A stretch of 64,000 bases of DNA from CAVONB01 sp963697205 (lineage in GTDB: Bacteria > Pseudomonadota > Alphaproteobacteria > Rhizobiales > Hyphomicrobiaceae), in the NCBI GenBank assembly GCA_963697205.1, contig CAVONB010000015.1, positions 124,001 to 188,000 on the forward strand, in the 5' to 3' direction. The position numbers and the translations under genes are program-made. Below are positions 60,356 through 64,000 of this stretch, piece by piece; the stretch's first letter is position 1, and every line of letters starts with the position of its first letter. Below the pieces are notes generated by a model, which saw only the letters and a program-made list of their open reading frames with translations, was not told the origin of the DNA and did no database searches.

Positions 60356-60681
60356 ACGGTGCGCGCGAGCCGCGCGCCTGGCGTCGGGTCGACGGCGGCG
60401 TGAGCCTGCGTGTGCGGGTGACGCCGAAGGCGTCGCGGGACGACGTCCAGGGCGTCGAGGTGACCTCGGACGGGCCGGCGATCAAGGTTCGCGTGCGCGC
60501 GGTGCCGGAAGACGGTGCGGCAAATGCGGCAGTGGCGGTGCTCATCGCCCAATGGCTCGGCTTGGCGAAATCCAGCGTGGTCCTGTCGCAAGGTGGCAAA
60601 TCCCGCGTCAAGACCCTGATGGTGACGGGCGATGCCGAAACGCTGGCACGCCAGCTCGAGGTCTTGACCTCCACCACTTGA
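60352..60681 (+). CDS. DUF167 (YggU-type) protein
   Basis: 109 residues; small DUF167 fold, often found behind YggT and before folD in Hyphomicrobiales. Core RVTPKASRDDVQGVEV and PEDGAANAAVAVLIAQWLGL, then SQGGKSRVKTLMVTGD. Function unknown. Start overlaps the YggT stop by four bases. Confidence 0.93.
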   Translation: MNGAREPRAWRRVDGGVSLRVRVTPKASRDDVQGVEVTSDGPAIKVRVRAVPEDGAANAAVAVLIAQWLGLAKSSVVLSQGGKSRVKTLMVTGDAETLARQLEVLTSTT

Positions 60682-60723
60682 CCTCCACCGGGGCCAAGGA
60701 CTGAACCACAAGGACACGGAGCC

Positions 60724-61620
60724 ATGTCGGCAGCACGCATCATCGACGGAAAGGCGATTGCGGAGACGGTCAAGGCGGATGCCGCCCGTCGCACGCAAGC
60801 GCTGAAGCGCAAGCTCGGCATCACGCCGGGGCTGGCAGTGGTGCTGGTCGGAGAGGATGCGGCGAGCCAGGTCTACGTGCGCAACAAGGATGCGGCGACG
60901 AAGGCCGCCGGGATGAACTCGATCACCCATCGGCTGCCGGCGACGGTCGGCGAGGACGACCTGCTGGGATTGATCGGCGACCTCAACCGAAGCGAGGAGG
61001 TGCATGGCATCCTGGTCCAGCTGCCGCTGCCCGGGCACATCGACCCGCGCAAAGTGATCGAGGCGATCGATCCCGACAAGGACGTCGACGGCTTCCATCC
61101 GGTCAACGTGGGGCGACTGTCGCTGGGTGAGGCGGGGCTGGTGCCGTGCACGCCGATGGGGTCGGTGATCCTTGCGAAATCGGTGCTGGAGAGCCTCGCC
61201 GGGCTGGAAGCAGTGATCGTCGGGCGGTCCAACATCGTTGGACGGCCGATGGCGCAGCTGCTGCTTCAGGAGGACTGCACGGTGACGATCGCGCATTCGA
61301 GGACGCGGGATTTGCCGGCAGTGGTGAGGCGGGCCGATCTGGTGGTCGCCGCGGTCGGTCGGCCGGCATTCGTGCGGGGCGATTGGATCAAGCCCGGCGC
61401 CGTGGTGATCGACGTCGGCATCAACCGGGTCGATGCCGGCGGTGGCAAGACGCGGCTCGTGGGCGACGTCGCCTTCGCGGAGGCCGCGGCGGTCGCCGGC
61501 GCGATCACGCCCGTGCCGGGCGGTGTCGGTCCGATGACGATTGCCTGCCTACTGCGCAACGCGGTGGTGGCGGCGGAAGCGCAAGCTGGGCTGCTGGCGG
61601 CGGCCGCTGGCGTGGAATAA
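60724..61620 (+). CDS. folD: Methylenetetrahydrofolate dehydrogenase/cyclohydrolase FolD
   Basis: 298 residues; bifunctional folate enzyme. The pattern is N-terminal PGLAVVLVGEDAASQVYVRNK (Lys of the active site), then HGILVQLPLPGHIDPRKVIE, and the NADP-binding VVGRSNIVGRPMAQLL and PVPGGVGPMTIACLLRNAV. All conserved blocks are intact. It ends the YggT-DUF167-folD unit and is followed by the convergent DUF1330 gene. Confidence 0.97.
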   Translation: MSAARIIDGKAIAETVKADAARRTQALKRKLGITPGLAVVLVGEDAASQVYVRNKDAATKAAGMNSITHRLPATVGEDDLLGLIGDLNRSEEVHGILVQLPLPGHIDPRKVIEAIDPDKDVDGFHPVNVGRLSLGEAGLVPCTPMGSVILAKSVLESLAGLEAVIVGRSNIVGRPMAQLLLQEDCTVTIAHSRTRDLPAVVRRADLVVAAVGRPAFVRGDWIKPGAVVIDVGINRVDAGGGKTRLVGDVAFAEAAAVAGAITPVPGGVGPMTIACLLRNAVVAAEAQAGLLAAAAGVE

Positions 61621-61635
61621 GCGGGCTGTGACGCG

Positions 61636-61932
61636 TCAGCCGTCGTGGCCTTCGACGATCGTCAGGTCGACTTCGGCGGCGCGGTCGCGCACCTCGGCGG
61701 CTTTGCGGTACTCCGGGCTGTCGTGGCAGGCCTTCGCCGTGGCGAGGCTATCGAACTCGATGACGACGTGACGGTCGCGGCCGGCCAGCCCGCGGACGTT
61801 GTCGTGGGCGCCGCCGCGGACGAGGAACTTTGCGCCGTATTTTGTGAAAGCGATGCCGTTCAGCGAGACGTACTGCTTGTAGAGCTCGGGGTCTTTCACG
61901 GTGACGTGCGCGATCCAGTAGCCCTTGGCCAT
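61636..61932 (-). CDS. DUF1330 domain-containing protein
   Basis: 98 residues, dimeric ferredoxin-like fold. KGYWIAHVTVKDPELYKQYV is the family start, followed by RHVVIEFDSLATAKACHDSP and EYRKAAEVRDRAAEVDLTIV. Function unknown; relatives may be isomerase- or monooxygenase-like. The start at 61932 has AGGAGG 5 bases before it (complement of cctcct). Confidence 0.93.
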   Translation of the reverse strand: MAKGYWIAHVTVKDPELYKQYVSLNGIAFTKYGAKFLVRGGAHDNVRGLAGRDRHVVIEFDSLATAKACHDSPEYRKAAEVRDRAAEVDLTIVEGHDG

Positions 61933-62158
61933 GGCGGTCCTCCTGTTCTGTGGGCCCTTGTACCGGGCCGGCGGGCACTGTGGCGCGTCGCTGCCAGCGT
62001 GTCGAGCGGGGCGCGGCGGCCGGCGGTTGCGACCCGCCATGGCTGCCATGCGCACGGCGGGTCAGCGGCGCAATTGTCGTGGGGCCGGGCGAGAGTTAGA
62101 AGTTCGGCAGTGCGGCTGCGAAAGACGGCCGGCGCGGAAACACTCGGGAGCAAGAGAC

Positions 62159-62995
62159 ATGACCAAGCGCGTGGCGATCGTGACGGGCGGCCTCAGGGGC
62201 CTGGGCAAGGCGATGGCTTTCGGGCTGATGCGCGAGGGCCATTCGGTGCTCGCCGTAGGCCATCTGGCCGAGGACGTGCCGGTTTTCCTGAAGGAAGCCG
62301 AAGAGCGCGGCGTTGCCAGCCAGGTCAAGCCGCTGGTGGCCGACATTCGCAAGCCGGCTGAGTGCGACCGGGTGGTCAAGGCGGCGATCGAGGCGTTCGG
62401 ATCGATTGACATCCTGGTCAACAACGCGGGACTGACCTTCACCTACATCTGGCCTGACAAGTACCGACGCACGGAGCCGCCCAAGTTCTGGGAGGCGAGC
62501 GACGAGATCATCCAGAACGTGATGGATACCAACTTCGTGGCCGCCGACCAGATGGCCCGGCGCGTGGCGCCCTTGATGGCGAAGAAGGGCTGGGGGCGGA
62601 TCGTCAACGTAACGACGAAGCTGACGACGATGAACCAGCCGGGCTCGATTCCCTACGGTTCGTCCAAGGCGGCGCTGGAGATGGCGAGCGAGGTTTGGGC
62701 GAAGGACGCGGCGGGAACCGGCGTGACGGTCAACGTGGTCAATCCGGGTGCAGGGGCCAACACGCTGGGCATGGCGGAAGAAATGCGCGAGTGGAGCGCC
62801 AAGGGGACGAAGCCCAAGCTGGTGGAGGCGGAGGACATGGTGCCGCCGCTGTTGTGGGTGGTGTCGGAGGCAGCCAACGACATCACGGGATGGCGTTACG
62901 ACGCCAACACGTGGGATGCGTCGATCGCGCCGGAGGAAGCACACAAGCGGCACGGCGCGAAGGCGGGGATGATCTTGCATCCGGGCGCGCAGTGA
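62159..62995 (+). CDS. Short-chain dehydrogenase/reductase
   Basis: 278 residues; SDR fold. NAD(P) motif VTGGLRGLG (TGxxxGxG), NNAG motif ILVNNAG, active-site YGSSK (YxxxK) with Thr-rich VTTKLTTM in place of the usual Ser, and PGA segment NPGAGANTLGM. Substrate unknown; the C-terminal ANTWDASIAPEEAHKR is unusual. The start at 62159 follows GAGCAAGAG. Monocistronic, convergent with the last gene of the window. Confidence 0.93.
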   Translation: MTKRVAIVTGGLRGLGKAMAFGLMREGHSVLAVGHLAEDVPVFLKEAEERGVASQVKPLVADIRKPAECDRVVKAAIEAFGSIDILVNNAGLTFTYIWPDKYRRTEPPKFWEASDEIIQNVMDTNFVAADQMARRVAPLMAKKGWGRIVNVTTKLTTMNQPGSIPYGSSKAALEMASEVWAKDAAGTGVTVNVVNPGAGANTLGMAEEMREWSAKGTKPKLVEAEDMVPPLLWVVSEAANDITGWRYDANTWDASIAPEEAHKRHGAKAGMILHPGAQ

Positions 62996-63048
62996 GGGGT
63001 AGGCGAGCGGTGAACCGTGACCGGTGCGCGGTGCGCGGGCGTGAAAAG

Positions 63049-63072
63049 GGCCGGTCCTGGTGGACCGGCCCG
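63049..63072 (-). terminator. Intrinsic terminator of the minus-strand gene
   Basis: GGGCCGGTCC / GGACCGGCCC, 10-bp stem with 4-base loop, and TTTT immediately after it on the minus strand (AAAA before it on the plus strand). It ends the gene at 63108 and may also act on the SDR gene from the other side. Confidence 0.8.
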
Positions 63073-63107
63073 ATGTGTTTGTGGTTTCGCCCTCGGCTGC
63101 CCTCGGC

Positions 63108-64000
63108 TCAGCTCTTTTGATCGCGCTGGTTCGGCGTGAAGCGAACGATGCCGGGATAGTCCTGATCATCCTCGGCCGCGGGCGGCGCGAGTTGGCGCAG
63201 GGCCTCGCCCACCCATTGCCAGATCTCCTCCTTCGCCAGATCGGCGTGCGCCAGGTTGTGGCGGACGTGGCGCAGCGTATCGAGAAGCTCCTGCTCGCCG
63301 TCGATCTGGCCATCGTCGGGGCCGGCCGCGCGCTCGAGGCTTTCGATCAGGAAGGTCAGCAGGCCGTTTTCGGGAAACAGCATCAGCGCGGGCAGGATGT
63401 CCTGGATGTTGCTGTCGGCGATGTCGAGGACGTCGATCGTCGGCTGGTCGTTGTTGGCCGCGCCGCGCAGCACCGTGTAGGACTGTCCGAGCTTTTCTTC
63501 CTGCTCGGTGCGATGCTCGTCCAGCAGGCGCCCGAGCTGGTCGTTGTGCGCGGCCAACGCGTTCAGCATCTGCCAGGTGGCCAGCGCCTGCTCGCGGGTG
63601 CTGACGGCGGCGAGACGCTTGACGGCCAGATCCGGCGCGATGTCGAGCGCACGCACCAGCGCGCTCCAGAAATAGAGATAGAGGTCGTCGGAGTTGGATG
63701 TGTCGTCCGGCTGATCGGCGCGTGGACGGGCGGGATCGGAGACGCGCTGGACTGCCTGGGCGGTCTGTTGCGCGGTCTGCTGCTGAGGCTTGTCACCGGC
63801 CGTGGGTCGTTGCGGCGGTGCGATCTGCGGGGTCGTCGGCGCGTCCGGCTTGGCGAGTTGCGGCGCCTTGGGTGTGATGTCGACGGCCTGGCCGCCGTGG
63901 CTCGGCTGCGGGCCGGCGATGGCGGGCGGGTAGGCGGCGCTCGAGATCAGACGCGCGCGCAGGCGCACGAGTGTCTTGTAGAAATCGCCGTGGATGTAGA
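63108..64000 (-). CDS. Hypothetical protein, N-terminus outside window
   Basis: The frame is open to the edge of the window (residues YIHGDFYKTLVRLRARLISS upstream of an internal GTG at 63968), so the N-terminus is not seen. The visible part begins with a Pro/Gln-rich disordered segment (TPQIAPPQRPTAGDKPQQQT), then a helical domain (YLYFWSALVRALDIAPDLAV, LATWQMLNALAAHNDQLGRL, ILPALMLFPENGLLTFLIES) and HNLAHADLAKEEIWQWVGEA near the end. Family not recognised. The last residues are VRFTPNQRDQKS. Confidence 0.72.
   Translation of the reverse strand, partial: YIHGDFYKTLVRLRARLISSAAYPPAIAGPQPSHGGQAVDITPKAPQLAKPDAPTTPQIAPPQRPTAGDKPQQQTAQQTAQAVQRVSDPARPRADQPDDTSNSDDLYLYFWSALVRALDIAPDLAVKRLAAVSTREQALATWQMLNALAAHNDQLGRLLDEHRTEQEEKLGQSYTVLRGAANNDQPTIDVLDIADSNIQDILPALMLFPENGLLTFLIESLERAAGPDDGQIDGEQELLDTLRHVRHNLAHADLAKEEIWQWVGEALRQLAPPAAEDDQDYPGIVRFTPNQRDQKS

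Noticed and set aside
1..64000. tRNA, rRNA, 4.5S RNA, tmRNA and CRISPR arrays
   Set aside because: I scanned intergenic gaps for T-loop motifs (such as GGTTCGANTCC), CCA-ended stems and regularly spaced repeats and found none convincing; GTTCGAA at 46224 is a gene leader without a cloverleaf.

Overview
The window is one contiguous, GC-rich, densely coding stretch of a bacterial chromosome. Gene content and order point to an alphaproteobacterium of the Hyphomicrobiales (Rhizobiales): leuS-lptE-holA, hisE-coaA, mnmG-rsmG-parA-parB, rho-hemJ-hemE, ppsR-maf-coaE-dnaQ-secB, rpsP-ffh, dapF-mtaB-ftsY-ispZ, hisD-UPF0262-phosphatase and YggT-DUF167-folD are all typical of that order. The genus cannot be fixed from the sequence alone. 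I saw no rRNA, tRNA, CRISPR array, insertion sequence or prophage.

Layout. 1-5.4 kb: leuS (5' end outside the window), lptE, holA, a PfkB sugar/adenosine kinase and an AT-hook-like hypothetical with a clear terminator. 5.5-14.1 kb: the chromosome-segregation neighbourhood, with coaA-hisE, parB, and mnmG-rsmG-parA as an overlapping minus-strand operon, then mnmE. Four parS sites (9368, 12453, 14026, 14052) lie in and around it. 14.2-21.4 kb: a DUF255 thioredoxin-domain protein, MipA/OmpV, a GNAT enzyme, rho, hemJ and hemE. 21.39-21.80 kb: a gene-free divergent gap between hemE and ppsR that carries DnaA-box-like and GANTC motifs and is the probable chromosome origin (oriC). 21.8-27.7 kb: ppsR-maf-coaE-dnaQ, secB and a class A penicillin-binding protein. 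27.7-35.6 kb: malic enzyme/phosphotransacetylase (maeB), a DUF3300 protein, a flavoprotein and a DctQ-DctM TRAP transporter pair. 35.7-46.2 kb: the translation/SRP block rpsP-ffh ... dapF-mtaB-ftsY. It is interrupted by an accessory segment (37.9-42.4 kb) with two tandem GSTs, a membrane-anchored ParA-like ATPase translationally coupled to an unknown 159-residue protein, and a PQQ-type sugar dehydrogenase. 46.2-53.5 kb: two tandem IspZ/YciB-like proteins, a MarR regulator, asd, an aldehyde dehydrogenase, a serine-hydrolase-fold protein without its SxxK residues and a DUF4174 protein. 53.6-56.9 kb: a divergent redox pair (ferredoxin-flavoprotein and membrane cytochrome with three c-type haem motifs). 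57-64 kb: hisD operon, DUF2948, YggT-DUF167-folD, DUF1330, an SDR and a C-terminal fragment of an unknown protein.

Two features stand out. First, an approximately 80-bp inverted-repeat element with 23-bp arms occurs three times within 3.2 kb, in each larger gap of the rpsP-ffh-GST cluster. Second, five genes (coaA, rsmG, the DUF255 gene, maeB, mtaB) are split by eight single-base insertions. In each gene, removing the extra bases restores one full-length frame. This insertion-only pattern, hitting important housekeeping genes, looks more like residual read error in the assembly than real gene decay.

Working together, parAB/parS and oriC make this the origin-proximal region. Ffh and FtsY form the co-translational targeting pathway and SecB the post-translational one. 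CoaA and CoaE bracket the CoA pathway, HemJ and HemE act in haem synthesis, and HisE and HisD in histidine synthesis. DapF and Asd feed lysine and diaminopimelate, and MnmE with MnmG modify tRNA wobble uridines.
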